A stretch of DNA of 64,000 nt. Source: JAVWHX01 sp036639875. Lineage in GTDB: Bacteria; Bacillota_I; Bacilli_A; Erysipelotrichales; Coprobacillaceae. Within the stretch, counting starts at the first letter, position 1. Each line of letters begins with the position of its first letter. The notes below the pieces were generated by a model. That model did no database searches. It was not told the origin of the DNA and saw only the letters and a list, made by a program, of their open reading frames with translations. The stretch is from NCBI GenBank assembly GCA_036639875.1, contig JAVWHX010000001.1, positions 62,001 to 126,000 on the forward strand. The letters are read 5' to 3'. Positions 26,975 through 36,322 of the stretch are shown one piece after another. The translations under genes were made by a program, and so were the position numbers.

Positions 26975-27784
26975 ATGAGACTATATACTAATTCTAATGA
27001 CTTTTACTCAAATATTGATGCTATGATTTATAATAATGGATATGAGGAATGTGAAGCTAACCATTTCTATGGTCCAGCTGTACGCAAAAGTTTTATGATT
27101 CATTACATTACTGCTGGAAAAGGAATATATCGTGTAAATGGCAAAACATATTATTTAAAAAAAGGAGATGCTTTTTTAATATGCCCTGGTGAAGAAATTT
27201 TTTATCAAGCCGATAAGAGTAATCCTTGGTGTTATGCTTGGATTGGAATGCAAGGTATAAAAATTAACGACTATTTGCAAAGAACAACTTTATCCGATTC
27301 TCCAATTATTCATTATTCCAAAGATGAACAATTAAGTTTTCTCTACATAAAGTTAGCCAAAGCCTATTCTAACAATATAAAAGGAAGAGATTTAATACTA
27401 AATAGTATTCTTTATGAATTTTTACATTTTCTAGTAGAAAATTTTCCAAATGAAAATCATAATACAAACCATGATGAAGAGTACATTCAAGAATGTATTG
27501 CATATTGTTTTAACAATCTAGACAAAAAAGTACAAGTTCAAGACATCGCAGAATATTTAGGGTTAAATCGTTCTCATTTAACTCGATTATTTAAAAAACA
27601 TTTGGGAGTATCACTCAAAGAATACATTTGGACTACAAAAATTAACGAAGCAGATAAACTCTTAAGAGAAACAAATTTATCTATTAAGATTATTGCTAGA
27701 TCAGTCGGATTTGATGATCAATTATATTTTTCAAGATTTTATAAAGAAAAAAAAGGTATTACTGCTAAGGAATATAGAAAATAA
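26975..27784 (+). CDS. AraC-family transcriptional regulator of the galactoside cluster
   Basis: A 269-residue regulator with an N-terminal cupin sugar-binding domain (ITAGKGIYRVNGKTYYLKKG at about residues 45-65) and a C-terminal double helix-turn-helix (IAEYLGLNRSHLTRLFKKH, then IKIIARSVGFDDQLYFSRFYK). It diverges from the PTS-GH36-GH42 operon and probably activates it in response to a galactoside, like MsmR/RafR. The ATG at 26975 was chosen because GGAGG lies five bases upstream; an in-frame ATG at 26948 lacks a site. The intergenic region holds the cre-like site and A/T-rich dyads. Confidence 0.88.
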   Translation: MRLYTNSNDFYSNIDAMIYNNGYEECEANHFYGPAVRKSFMIHYITAGKGIYRVNGKTYYLKKGDAFLICPGEEIFYQADKSNPWCYAWIGMQGIKINDYLQRTTLSDSPIIHYSKDEQLSFLYIKLAKAYSNNIKGRDLILNSILYEFLHFLVENFPNENHNTNHDEEYIQECIAYCFNNLDKKVQVQDIAEYLGLNRSHLTRLFKKHLGVSLKEYIWTTKINEADKLLRETNLSIKIIARSVGFDDQLYFSRFYKEKKGITAKEYRK

Positions 27785-27994
27785 ACCACTAATTTAAATT
27801 GTTCTAATATAAAAAAGGTCTATTCAAGATTAATAATTCAATAATATTATCACTTATGAAACGGCAGAATAAAATAATAAGAAATTAAATTTTTTTCTTA
27901 ATTAGATATCTTCTATGATATTCTTCTTTATAATAGAAATGTCTTTGCAAAATACATAAAGTTAAATCTTCAAAAAATCCGTTTAATTTCTTAT

Positions 27995-28026
27995 ACAAAA
28001 AAAGATAACCAACTATAGTTATCTTT
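27995..28026 (-). terminator. Terminator after small membrane protein gene
   Basis: AAAGATAAC (28001-28009) and GTTATCTTT (28018-28026) pair; the minus strand continues with T7. The 210 bases between the AraC stop and this hairpin show no gene. Confidence 0.75.
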
Positions 28027-28030
28027 CGTT

Positions 28031-28264
28031 TTATCTTCTTAAAAACTTTAAAGCTTTTTTTGAAAGTTCATTTGCTTTTCTTATAGGTTCATCAATTTCA
28101 TCTAAAAGAGATTGCAATTCATCTAATTCTTGATTTGTACTTTCAATTTCTAATTTCTTTTGTTTTAACTCTTTTATACTGTGAGACATCTTTTCTCTTT
28201 TATCTATAAAGTAAATAGCTAATATCATAAAAAGCAAACCACCAATAATATATATAAATGTCAT
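28031..28264 (-). CDS. Small membrane protein with coiled coil (77 residues)
   Basis: One N-terminal transmembrane helix (about residues 4-22), then a charged coiled-coil-like stretch with Leu/Ile every three to four residues and a basic end KFLRR. The start at 28264 has GAGGG with six-base spacing; the ATG at 28270 directly follows the site. It is flanked by its own terminator. No family was recognised. Confidence 0.6.
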   Translation of the reverse strand: MTFIYIIGGLLFMILAIYFIDKREKMSHSIKELKQKKLEIESTNQELDELQSLLDEIDEPIRKANELSKKALKFLRR

Positions 28265-28388
28265 AAACATCCCTCATTTCTTTTCTTATTATAGCATATT
28301 CAATAATAATATTACATGAGATTTACGACAAAGTTCTTTTTTGTTGTTAAAAAAGAGATAAAATGATAACATAAATACAGGTGATATT

Positions 28389-30323
28389 ATGAAAATAAAT
28401 GATAGTGTAAAAAAATTAACTCTCAAAAATCCAATATTTTATATATTTGGTTCTATATTGTTTTTAGAACTTGTTTTAAGAATAGCTGTTTTCCAAAGCA
28501 TTCATTTTTCTTTCTTTTATAATTTTATATTTGCAATGACAAGTGCATGCATTATTGGCTTATTGATTAGATTAACAAAGAAAAATATCAATATTATTAT
28601 ACTAAGTTTTTTTCTTTTTCTATTAAGTCTTTACTTTTGTTCCCAAATTCTTTATTTTGATTTCTTCAAAACATTTTTAACAATTTATTCTATTAGTAAC
28701 GGCGGACAAGTTGCAGAGTTCTATAAAGATATATTCCAACTTATCCTTAATAATATTCATTGGATTATTCTTTGTTTTATTCCTTTTATATTCTTTATAA
28801 GTTATGGAAGAAAACATGTTCATATGAAAAAAGTTCATTATCGAATTATTTTAAGTTATTTAGGATTATCAATAGTGAGTTTTATCATTGGATATGGAAT
28901 GTTATATATACCAACAAAAGCTCTTAATACTCCTTTAGACATTTATAAAGAAGCCATTATTAACGAGACAACAGTTGATCAATTAGGGATGATGACCGCT
29001 ATGCGTTTAGATATTCAATCATTCCTTTTTGGAAGAAGTGATGAGATTATTGATGAATCTGTTATAGAAGAACCTAAAGAAATCAAATATGATGCTCAAA
29101 CAATGAATATTGATTTTGATAAACTGATTGCTGAAACAAATGATACAACATTAAAGAACATGCATACATATTTTAAAAATGTAACCCCTACTTCTAAGAA
29201 TAAGTATACAGGGATGTTTAAGGATTATAATGTTATTCTTATGACATGTGAAGGATTCTCTCCATATGCAATTAATAAAGAAGTAACTCCTACATTATAC
29301 AAATTAGCTAATGAAGGATTTGTATTCAAAGATTTCTATACCCCTTTATGGAATGTAAGTACCAGTGATGGTGAATATGTCGCTATGCAAGGTTTGATTC
29401 CTAAATCTGGAACTTGGAGTTTTAGGGATTCAGCTACTAACTCTCTTCCTTTCACACTTGGTAAACAATATCAAAAGTTAGGTTATACAACAAAAGCATA
29501 TCACGATCATAGTTATCGATATTATGATCGTCATTTATCACATCCTAATCTTGGTTATGATTATAAAGGCGTTGGAAATGGATTAAAGATAAAAAAACAA
29601 TGGCCTGAATCTGATTTAGAAATGATGCAAGTAACTATTGATGATTATATTAATAGTGATAAATTTCATACATATTATATGACAGTTAGTGGACATACAA
29701 ATTATACCTTTGTTGGGAACAGTATGGCTGCTAAAAATAAAAATTTAGTTGAAAACCTTGAATACTCTGATCTTTCAAAAGGATATCTAGCAAGTCAAAT
29801 AGAATTAGATAAAGCCATGGAATATCTTATCAAACGTTTAGAGGAAGCTGGTAAAGCAGATAAAACGCTAATAGTTATGAGTGCTGATCATTATCCTTAT
29901 GGTTTACCAAAGAAAAATTATGATGAATTGGCTGGTCATGAGCTAGAATCTAACTTTGAAATTGAAAAGAATTCTCTTATTATGTGGAGTGCTTCTATGA
30001 AGGAGCCAATTATTGTTGATAAGCTTGGATCAAGTTTAGATATTCTTCCAACAGTAAGTAACTTGCTAGGATTAGAATACGATTCTCGTTTACTTATGGG
30101 TACTGATTTATTATCCGATAGTTCCCCTTTGGTTATCTTTGAAAACAAAAGTTTTATAACTGATAAAGTTAAGTACAACGCAAAAACACAAGATGTTGAA
30201 TGGCTCAATGGAACAATTGAAGATAATGAATATCTTAAAAAGATTAACACAACAGTTAAACAGAAAATTGACTACTCTAAAAAAATATTAGATTACAATT
30301 ACTATAAAAAAGTTTTTCAATAA
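28389..30323 (+). CDS. LTA-synthase-like phosphoglycerol transferase (sulfatase fold)
   Basis: A 644-residue membrane enzyme with five N-terminal transmembrane segments (about residues 1-180) and an extracellular alkaline-phosphatase/sulfatase domain. The catalytic domain shows NVILMTCEGF (metal-binding Glu), the nucleophile Thr in NVSTSDGEYVA, TYYMTVSGHTNY and SADHYPYG (metal-binding Asp-His). It is in the LtaS family, which builds polyglycerolphosphate from phosphatidylglycerol. It could be an LTA primase/synthase or a phosphoglycerol transferase decorating another polymer. Downstream is a terminator, so it is probably transcribed alone. A ribosome-site-like AGGTGAT lies before the ATG. Confidence 0.87.
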   Translation: MKINDSVKKLTLKNPIFYIFGSILFLELVLRIAVFQSIHFSFFYNFIFAMTSACIIGLLIRLTKKNINIIILSFFLFLLSLYFCSQILYFDFFKTFLTIYSISNGGQVAEFYKDIFQLILNNIHWIILCFIPFIFFISYGRKHVHMKKVHYRIILSYLGLSIVSFIIGYGMLYIPTKALNTPLDIYKEAIINETTVDQLGMMTAMRLDIQSFLFGRSDEIIDESVIEEPKEIKYDAQTMNIDFDKLIAETNDTTLKNMHTYFKNVTPTSKNKYTGMFKDYNVILMTCEGFSPYAINKEVTPTLYKLANEGFVFKDFYTPLWNVSTSDGEYVAMQGLIPKSGTWSFRDSATNSLPFTLGKQYQKLGYTTKAYHDHSYRYYDRHLSHPNLGYDYKGVGNGLKIKKQWPESDLEMMQVTIDDYINSDKFHTYYMTVSGHTNYTFVGNSMAAKNKNLVENLEYSDLSKGYLASQIELDKAMEYLIKRLEEAGKADKTLIVMSADHYPYGLPKKNYDELAGHELESNFEIEKNSLIMWSASMKEPIIVDKLGSSLDILPTVSNLLGLEYDSRLLMGTDLLSDSSPLVIFENKSFITDKVKYNAKTQDVEWLNGTIEDNEYLKKINTTVKQKIDYSKKILDYNYYKKVFQ

Positions 30324-30351
30324 ACATGCCTTCTCATGAGGGATGTTTTTT
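30324..30351 (+). terminator. Terminator between LtaS-like gene and enolase
   Basis: ACATGCCT and AGGGATGT pair with one mismatch, followed by TTTTTTG. It directly follows the stop codon at 30323. Confidence 0.65.
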
Positions 30352-30400
30352 GTATACTTTTTATAATTCTGTCTACCCTATAAAAAAAGGAGTGGAAATT

Positions 30401-31660
30401 ATGCCATATATTACAAACATATTCGCAAGACAAGTTTTAGATTCTAGAGGTTTTCCTACTATTGAGGTAGAAGTTCATACTGAAAGTGGTGCAAAAGGAA
30501 AAGCCATTGTTCCTTCGGGTGCTTCAACAGGAATTTATGAAGCACATGAATTAAGAGATGAAAATAAAGATTGTTTCTTAGGAAAAAGTGTTTTTAAAGC
30601 TGTTAATCATGTAAATGATACTATTCAAGACTACTTATTGGGATATGATGTTACAAATCAAAGACTTATTGATAAAGAATTAATAAAATTAGATGGGACT
30701 AAAAACAAGTCTAAGCTAGGTGCCAATGCAATACTAGGTGTTTCTTTGGCTTGCGCATCTTGTGCAAGTGATTACTATGAAATCCCATTATATCAATATA
30801 TTGGAGGTTGTAATGCTCATGTCTTACCTATTCCAATGATGAATATCATTAACGGTGGTGCTCATGCAGATAATCCACTAGATTTTCAAGAATTTATGAT
30901 TGTCCCTATTGGAGCCAAAAGTATGAAACAAGCTTTAGAAATGGGTTCAACTATCTTTCATCAATTAAAATCTATTCTTAAAGGAAAAGGATTAAACACT
31001 TCTGTTGGTGATGAGGGTGGTTTTGCGCCAATGTTAGAAGACAATCATGATGCATTAGACAATATTATTGAAGCCATTAAAAAGGCTGGTTATGAACCTA
31101 AAGAAGATGTTTGTATTGCATTAGATGTTGCTGCTAGTGAGTTTTATAAAGATGGTCAATATATAATGCAAGGTAAAAATTATACATCAACAGAAATGAT
31201 TACTTATTATCAAGAGTTATGTCAGAAATATCCAATCATTTCTATTGAAGATGGATTAGATCAAGATGATCAAGAAGGATGGATTGCTCTTACAAAAGAA
31301 CTATCATCAATTATGTTAGTTGGTGATGATCTTTTTGTCACAAATAAAGAAAGATTGAGAAATGGTATTGAAAATAGCGTTGCTAATGCTATCTTAATTA
31401 AAGTTAATCAAATTGGAACACTTACTGAAACATTAGATGCTATTGAACTGGCTAAACGTCATCAATATGATATTATCGTTTCACATCGTTCTGGTGAAAC
31501 CGAAGATACATTTATTGCCGACTTATCAGTAGCAACAAATGCAGGATATATCAAAACTGGTTCTCTATCACGAAGTGAACGTATTGCTAAATACAATCAA
31601 TTGCTAAGAATTGAAGAAGAACTTATTCCAGAACAAGCTTATGGATGTGAAAAAGGATAA
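30401..31660 (+). CDS. eno: Enolase
   Basis: Interconverts 2-phosphoglycerate and phosphoenolpyruvate in glycolysis. Motifs: ARQVLDSRGFPTIEVEV, PSGASTG, LGANAILGVS, NIINGGAHADN, VGDEGGFAP, SIEDGLDQDD, VGDDLF, LIKVNQIGTLTE and SHRSGETED, covering the Mg ligands and catalytic Lys and His. 419 residues, slightly short of the usual 430. The start at 30401 follows AAAGGAGTGGAAATT; a longer frame from 30326 runs through the terminator and is not used. It is not in a gapA-pgk-tpi cluster, so whether it is the sole enolase of the genome is unknown. Confidence 0.93.
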   Translation: MPYITNIFARQVLDSRGFPTIEVEVHTESGAKGKAIVPSGASTGIYEAHELRDENKDCFLGKSVFKAVNHVNDTIQDYLLGYDVTNQRLIDKELIKLDGTKNKSKLGANAILGVSLACASCASDYYEIPLYQYIGGCNAHVLPIPMMNIINGGAHADNPLDFQEFMIVPIGAKSMKQALEMGSTIFHQLKSILKGKGLNTSVGDEGGFAPMLEDNHDALDNIIEAIKKAGYEPKEDVCIALDVAASEFYKDGQYIMQGKNYTSTEMITYYQELCQKYPIISIEDGLDQDDQEGWIALTKELSSIMLVGDDLFVTNKERLRNGIENSVANAILIKVNQIGTLTETLDAIELAKRHQYDIIVSHRSGETEDTFIADLSVATNAGYIKTGSLSRSERIAKYNQLLRIEEELIPEQAYGCEKG

Positions 31661-31694
31661 GATGCTGATTACAAAGCATCCTTATCCTTTTTTA
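31651..31694. terminator. Bidirectional terminator between enolase and membrane protein gene
   Basis: AAAAGGATAAGATGC and GCATCCTTATCCTTTT form a long stem with T run on both strands. It includes the enolase stop codon and lies against the convergent gene end at 31669. Confidence 0.85.
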
Positions 31695-32622
31695 ATTGAT
31701 TTACTATTCTTTTATTTTCTTGCGAATATCCTAGCAAAGTTCTAGGACTTATATGTAACATTAAAGACATTAATTCTTTAATCTGTTTTTTATTACGACT
31801 AGAAAAAGAAGTTGCTATTAAAACTCTTGTTTTCTTGAAATTTCTATCATAAATAACCAATGTTATATCTTGATCAAACAAGAAAAAGAATTTCTTTTTT
31901 TCTGTATACATCCATATAATATCATAAAAATCTATAACATAAGGACTTGGATGATTAAAAACCAAATAATTTGATAAAACAGCAACATCAATAGAATCAT
32001 ATATAATCTCAGGAGATTTAAATTCCTGATTAAACTGTGACAACTCTTTATTCAAAATAATGTTTTTTAAACTATAAAGATATGTCTTTCTATAATATAA
32101 CTTAATACATAATAAAATAAACCAACATAGTAATGGAAGACAACTAAAAACAATAACAATCTGCATATCATACAAAAGTGGTGCAACAGAATGATCAAAA
32201 TAATAATTACCAGTATATTTAATCATTTCATTAATATCACTAACTTTTAAATTAGGATAATATTTTTGAAATGTTGGAATTAATTTTTCTAAGGTATCTT
32301 CATTAACAAGTCTTGGTACACCAGTAAGCTTAGTCGTTGAAGAAAGTGGTTCCTCACTATAATATAAATATATATAAGTTCCATCATCAGCTACATAATA
32401 TTGATTATCGAGCTTTTGAACTTGATCAACTTCAATATAAGTGTATTTGAATGTATTATTCTCATCAAATGCAATAGGCTCTACTTTTATAAAATTTAAT
32501 ATAATAACAGATATAATCATTGTCACAAATATAAAGAAAAAAAGATTCAATAAAATATTATGAAAATGATAAGGCATCTTCTTTTCAATTAATCGTCGTA
32601 ATTTTTTTATTTGTTTTTTCAT
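31669..32622 (-). CDS. Membrane protein of unknown function (two transmembrane regions)
   Basis: About 317 residues. The N-terminus is basic, followed by a transmembrane helix (about residues 27-48), an extracellular region of some 100 residues with YYVADDGTYIYLYYSEEPL, a second transmembrane helix (about residues 155-177) and a C-terminal cytoplasmic domain resembling a PH-like fold with IDFYDIIWMYTEKKK. The start at 32622 is one base after the ABC exporter stop and has AAAGGTG upstream; in-frame ATG codons further up lie inside the exporter gene. Co-transcription with that exporter implies a shared role, but nothing more specific was recognised. Confidence 0.6.
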   Translation of the reverse strand: MKKQIKKLRRLIEKKMPYHFHNILLNLFFFIFVTMIISVIILNFIKVEPIAFDENNTFKYTYIEVDQVQKLDNQYYVADDGTYIYLYYSEEPLSSTTKLTGVPRLVNEDTLEKLIPTFQKYYPNLKVSDINEMIKYTGNYYFDHSVAPLLYDMQIVIVFSCLPLLCWFILLCIKLYYRKTYLYSLKNIILNKELSQFNQEFKSPEIIYDSIDVAVLSNYLVFNHPSPYVIDFYDIIWMYTEKKKFFFLFDQDITLVIYDRNFKKTRVLIATSFSSRNKKQIKELMSLMLHISPRTLLGYSQENKRIVNQLKKDKDAL

Positions 32623-32623
32623 A

Positions 32624-34360
32624 TTATTCACCTTTAAATTGCATATTGTATAAATGAGCATAATGACCATTCATTAATAATAATTCTTCATGTGTACCTG
32701 TTTCAGCTATTCCTTCTTCAGTTAAAACGCATATTCTTTTAGCATTCTTAATTGTTGAAAGTCTATGAGCAATAACGAATGTTGTACGATTAGCTGCTAA
32801 AGATTCAAGAGAGAGTTGCACAATATGTTCACTTTCATTATCTAAAGCACTTGTTGCTTCATCAAAGATAAGTATTGGTGGATTCTTCAAGAAAACACGA
32901 GCAATAGATAATCTTTGCTTTTGTCCGCCTGATAGTTTTACACCACGTTGTCCACAATCAGTATCATAGCCATCAGGTAAATCCATAATAAAATCATGAG
33001 CATTAGCTTTTCTAGCCGCTTCTATAACTTCTTCATCTGTTGCATTAAACTTACCATAACGAATATTATCCATAATCGTTCCAGCAAATAAATAAACATC
33101 TTGTTGAACAATTCCAATATTTTGTCTTAATGAAGCCAATTTCACTGATCTAATATCTTGATTATCAATCTTAATATGTCCTTCACTAACTTCATAGAAG
33201 CGTGGTAGTAAAGAACAAACAGTTGTCTTCCCTACTCCAGAAGATCCTACTAACGCAATATAATCACCAGGAACAACATCTAAATCAATATGACGTAATA
33301 CATAATCATTCTTTTCATTATATTTAAAACCAACATCACAAAATTCAATATGTCCTTTAACATCCCTTAATTCAACAGCATCTTCTTGATCTTGAATATC
33401 AGGTTGAATTTCAAGCACTTCCATAAATCTTTCAAAACCTGTTGCACCTTCTTGAAACTGTTCAGTAAAGTTAATGAGCTTCTTAACAGGATCAATTAAG
33501 TTAGCAATATATAAGATAAAAGCAATTAAATCAGGTGTTGTAATAGCTTCATTACTAATAAATAAAGCACCAAAGAAAATCACTGCCACAGTAATTAAAC
33601 TTGTAAACACACCAAGCCCCGAATGATATTTAGCCATATACAAATAACTATTTCTTTTACTATCTACAAAACGACTATTCTCAACTTGAAATTTATCCAT
33701 TTCTTCATCTTCATTAGCAAAACTTTTCACAACTCTAATTCCAGATAAATTATCTTCAATACGTGCATTAATATCTCCAATACGTTGTTTATTCCTTTTA
33801 AAAGCTTTCTTCATCTTTTTATTATAATACAATGCAAACAATCCCATAACTGGAATAAAAGCAAAAACAATAAGAGTTAATTTCAAATTAATTGTTGATA
33901 AAATAACAAAAGCTCCAATAAACTTAATTAAAGAAATAACAATATCTTCTGGTCCATGATGATAAAGTTCAGTTAAAGAAAATATATCATTTGTAATACG
34001 AGACATTAATTGACCTGTTTTTTGTTCATCATAAAAACTAAAAGATAGTTTTTGATAATGTTCAAATAACTCATTACGAATATCTCTTTCCATATATGTA
34101 CCCATAACATGACCTTTATAAGTCACATAAAAATTACACCCAAATTCTATAATGACCAATCCAATCATTAAAGCTCCTAATTGATAAATAAGCGATAATT
34201 CAATTGGTGTTTGAAGTAAAACTTCACCCGTTATATATCTTGTAATCATTGGAAAAGTAAGTGTTACACCTGCTGCAATCATTGCACAAAACATATCAGT
34301 AAAAAACAATCTCTTATAAGGTTTATAATAAGATATGAATTTTTTAAATCTTCCTTTCAT
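32624..34360 (-). CDS. ABC exporter, fused permease and ATPase (type IV)
   Basis: About 578 residues: six transmembrane helices (about residues 15-310) and an ATPase domain with Walker A VGSSGVGKTT, Q-loop QDVYLF, signature LSGGQKQR, Walker B ILIFDEATSALD and switch IAHRLSTIKN. It is a half transporter, likely a homodimer, in the MsbA/BmrA group of drug, lipid or peptide exporters. GGGGGAAGAAA precedes the chosen ATG at 34360. The following membrane protein starts one base after its stop. Confidence 0.9.
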   Translation of the reverse strand: MKGRFKKFISYYKPYKRLFFTDMFCAMIAAGVTLTFPMITRYITGEVLLQTPIELSLIYQLGALMIGLVIIEFGCNFYVTYKGHVMGTYMERDIRNELFEHYQKLSFSFYDEQKTGQLMSRITNDIFSLTELYHHGPEDIVISLIKFIGAFVILSTINLKLTLIVFAFIPVMGLFALYYNKKMKKAFKRNKQRIGDINARIEDNLSGIRVVKSFANEDEEMDKFQVENSRFVDSKRNSYLYMAKYHSGLGVFTSLITVAVIFFGALFISNEAITTPDLIAFILYIANLIDPVKKLINFTEQFQEGATGFERFMEVLEIQPDIQDQEDAVELRDVKGHIEFCDVGFKYNEKNDYVLRHIDLDVVPGDYIALVGSSGVGKTTVCSLLPRFYEVSEGHIKIDNQDIRSVKLASLRQNIGIVQQDVYLFAGTIMDNIRYGKFNATDEEVIEAARKANAHDFIMDLPDGYDTDCGQRGVKLSGGQKQRLSIARVFLKNPPILIFDEATSALDNESEHIVQLSLESLAANRTTFVIAHRLSTIKNAKRICVLTEEGIAETGTHEELLLMNGHYAHLYNMQFKGE

Positions 34361-34414
34361 ATTTTCTTCCCCCTTAACCTTATTCATTTTAACTCATTTT
34401 TTAATTTTAGTCTA

Positions 34415-34440
34415 TGAAAATAGCCTACAAATGTAGGCTA
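34415..34440 (-). terminator. Terminator after the Na/Pi cotransporter gene
   Basis: TAGCCTACA (34421-34429) and TGTAGGCTA (34432-34440) pair perfectly and are followed by TTTTCA on the minus strand. Confidence 0.7.
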
Positions 34441-36141
34441 TAAAATATAATCTGATGGATCTCCATGTTCTTGTTCTAAGAGACGACTAATTTCTTCACT
34501 ATCATCATTAAGAATAGAAAAGGCAATATTTGTCGCATGATCCCCAACTCTTTCTAAAGAAGCCGCAAGATCAGAATAAAGCATCCCCTCTCTAGGAGCA
34601 GTTTCTTTACGCTTGATATCTTTAAGATATCCTTTTTGTAAGCTTGCTTCTTTCTTATCAATTAATTCTTCTAATTTTAATATTTCATTAAGATGAGCTA
34701 ACGACTTTTGAGCAAACATCTCAATACTTAATTCTAACTCAGAATTAACCATCGTTAATAACTCTCTAATTTCTCTTTTATGGTTTTCGGTAAATTTATA
34801 TTTTTTTTCTTTACACTTAACAGTGATTTTACCAATTGTACGAGCATGGTCCCCAATTCTTTCAATATCAGCAATAACATGGAAAAGTGGACCAATCATT
34901 CTTGAATCTTCATCAGGTAAAGGTGATTGATTAATTCGATTTAAATATTCAAAGATAGCATGATTTAAATAATCAATATGCTCCTCATTACGAATAATCT
35001 CCTCCTCAGTAGAAGTATCCACTTCTAATAAAGAGTTCACTGCAATATTTAGATTATCTCTAGCTAATGAAGACATACGTTCTACTTCATGAATAGTTTG
35101 GGGAATAGCTGTTGTTGCAGAATAAGCCTTTTCACTAATAAATTGTGTTGAGAATCCTTTATCTTCATCATCACCAGGAACAATATAATATGTTAACTTA
35201 GCAATATATTTAGCCATTGGGAATAAACAAATAACTTCAAAGATTTTAAAGATAGTATGTGCATTAGCAACATTTCTAGCCATTGTTGCATTTAATGCAG
35301 CACCTGTCAAACCTTGAGATTGAGTCAGTGATAAAATTATGTTTTCTACATATGGCATAAATAATTGTAAAACAATAACAATTAATGTAGAACCAAATAT
35401 ATTCAATAAGAAATGAATATAAGCAGCTCTTTTGGCATTCTTCTTTCCACCAATACTAGCAATTAAAGCTGAAACACAAGAACCCATATTACATCCTAAA
35501 ATCAAATAAAAACAAATATGTAAAGAAACCAATCCTTGTGAAGCTAACAATATCACAATCCCAACAGTTGCTGAAGAGGACTGCAAGATAGCCGTCACTA
35601 TAAACCCAACAAGTATTGCTAAAAATGGATTTGTTAATGAAGATAAGGTATCAACCATGATTGGTGCATCTTTTAAAGATGTCATTGCAGCTGACATAGA
35701 TGATAAACCAACAAACAAAATACCAAACCCTAATATAACTTCACCAATCTTTTGAATATTGGCTTTTTTAGAAAACATTACCATTACAACACCAGTAAAA
35801 ACAAACAATGGTGCAACTTCAGATAAATTAAAAGCAATTAATTGACCCGTAATTGTTGTCCCAATATTCGCACCCATTATAATACCAGTAGCCTGATATA
35901 AATTCATTAATCCAGCATTTACAAAACTAACTACCAAAACAGTTGTTGCTGAAGAAGATTGGATAATAGCAGTAAACCCCATTCCAACCAAAGTCCCAAC
36001 AAATGTATTCTTAGTCATTTTTTCTAGTATATTACGTAATTTCGCTCCAGCTACATTAGCAAGCGAATCACTCATCATTTTCATTCCATAAAGGAAAAGA
36101 CCTAACCCTCCTATTAATGAAAAAATCGATACCATATCCAT
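34438..36141 (-). CDS. Na+/phosphate cotransporter with C-terminal PhoU domain
   Basis: About 567 residues. The N-terminal 330 residues hold two inverted repeats with the QSSSATT and LQSSSATVG motifs of the NptA/PNaS (SLC34-like) family, plus MGANIGTTITG and LGCNMGSCVS. The C-terminal part (about residues 360-560) has PhoU-type helical repeats (HVIADIERIGDHART, then AASLERVGDHATN). The protein exchanges phosphate across the membrane using sodium; the PhoU part probably senses or limits flux. The start at 36141 is six bases after AAGGAGG. Upstream lies a PhoP-box-like triple repeat, consistent with phosphate control. Confidence 0.9.
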   Translation of the reverse strand: MDMVSIFSLIGGLGLFLYGMKMMSDSLANVAGAKLRNILEKMTKNTFVGTLVGMGFTAIIQSSSATTVLVVSFVNAGLMNLYQATGIIMGANIGTTITGQLIAFNLSEVAPLFVFTGVVMVMFSKKANIQKIGEVILGFGILFVGLSSMSAAMTSLKDAPIMVDTLSSLTNPFLAILVGFIVTAILQSSSATVGIVILLASQGLVSLHICFYLILGCNMGSCVSALIASIGGKKNAKRAAYIHFLLNIFGSTLIVIVLQLFMPYVENIILSLTQSQGLTGAALNATMARNVANAHTIFKIFEVICLFPMAKYIAKLTYYIVPGDDEDKGFSTQFISEKAYSATTAIPQTIHEVERMSSLARDNLNIAVNSLLEVDTSTEEEIIRNEEHIDYLNHAIFEYLNRINQSPLPDEDSRMIGPLFHVIADIERIGDHARTIGKITVKCKEKKYKFTENHKREIRELLTMVNSELELSIEMFAQKSLAHLNEILKLEELIDKKEASLQKGYLKDIKRKETAPREGMLYSDLAASLERVGDHATNIAFSILNDDSEEISRLLEQEHGDPSDYIL

Positions 36142-36234
36142 AAATGACCTCCTTATATTCATACAATTTTCAACAAATAACAATGCTATTATACAATAGA
36201 TTAAAACAAATGAAAACAAACAATTTACATTTTC

Positions 36235-36262
36235 TTAACTTGTTCTTAACATTTTCTTAACA
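36235..36262. promoter_or_regulatory. PhoP-box-like triple repeat (TTAACW with 11-bp period)
   Basis: TTAACT (36235-36240), TTAACA (36246-36251) and TTAACA (36257-36262) recur every 11 bp, the spacing of the Bacillus PhoP box. It lies between divergent genes. TATAAT sequences sit at 36188-36193 for the minus Na/Pi cotransporter gene and at 36296-36301 for the + gene at 36323. Orientation of the repeat on the + strand favours the latter, but either promoter could be controlled. Confidence 0.6.
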
Positions 36263-36322
36263 TTTATCATATTAGACATTACCTATGTTATTTGTTATAA
36301 TGTCAAAGAAAGGAATAAGACT

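Noticed and set aside
27785..27994. Possible terminator or small gene after the AraC gene
   Set aside because: Only AT-rich imperfect pairing and short frames without ribosome sites were found.
30326..30400. Extended N-terminus of enolase
   Set aside because: The extension runs through a transcription terminator, and the ATG at 30401 has the ribosome site and the conserved enolase start.
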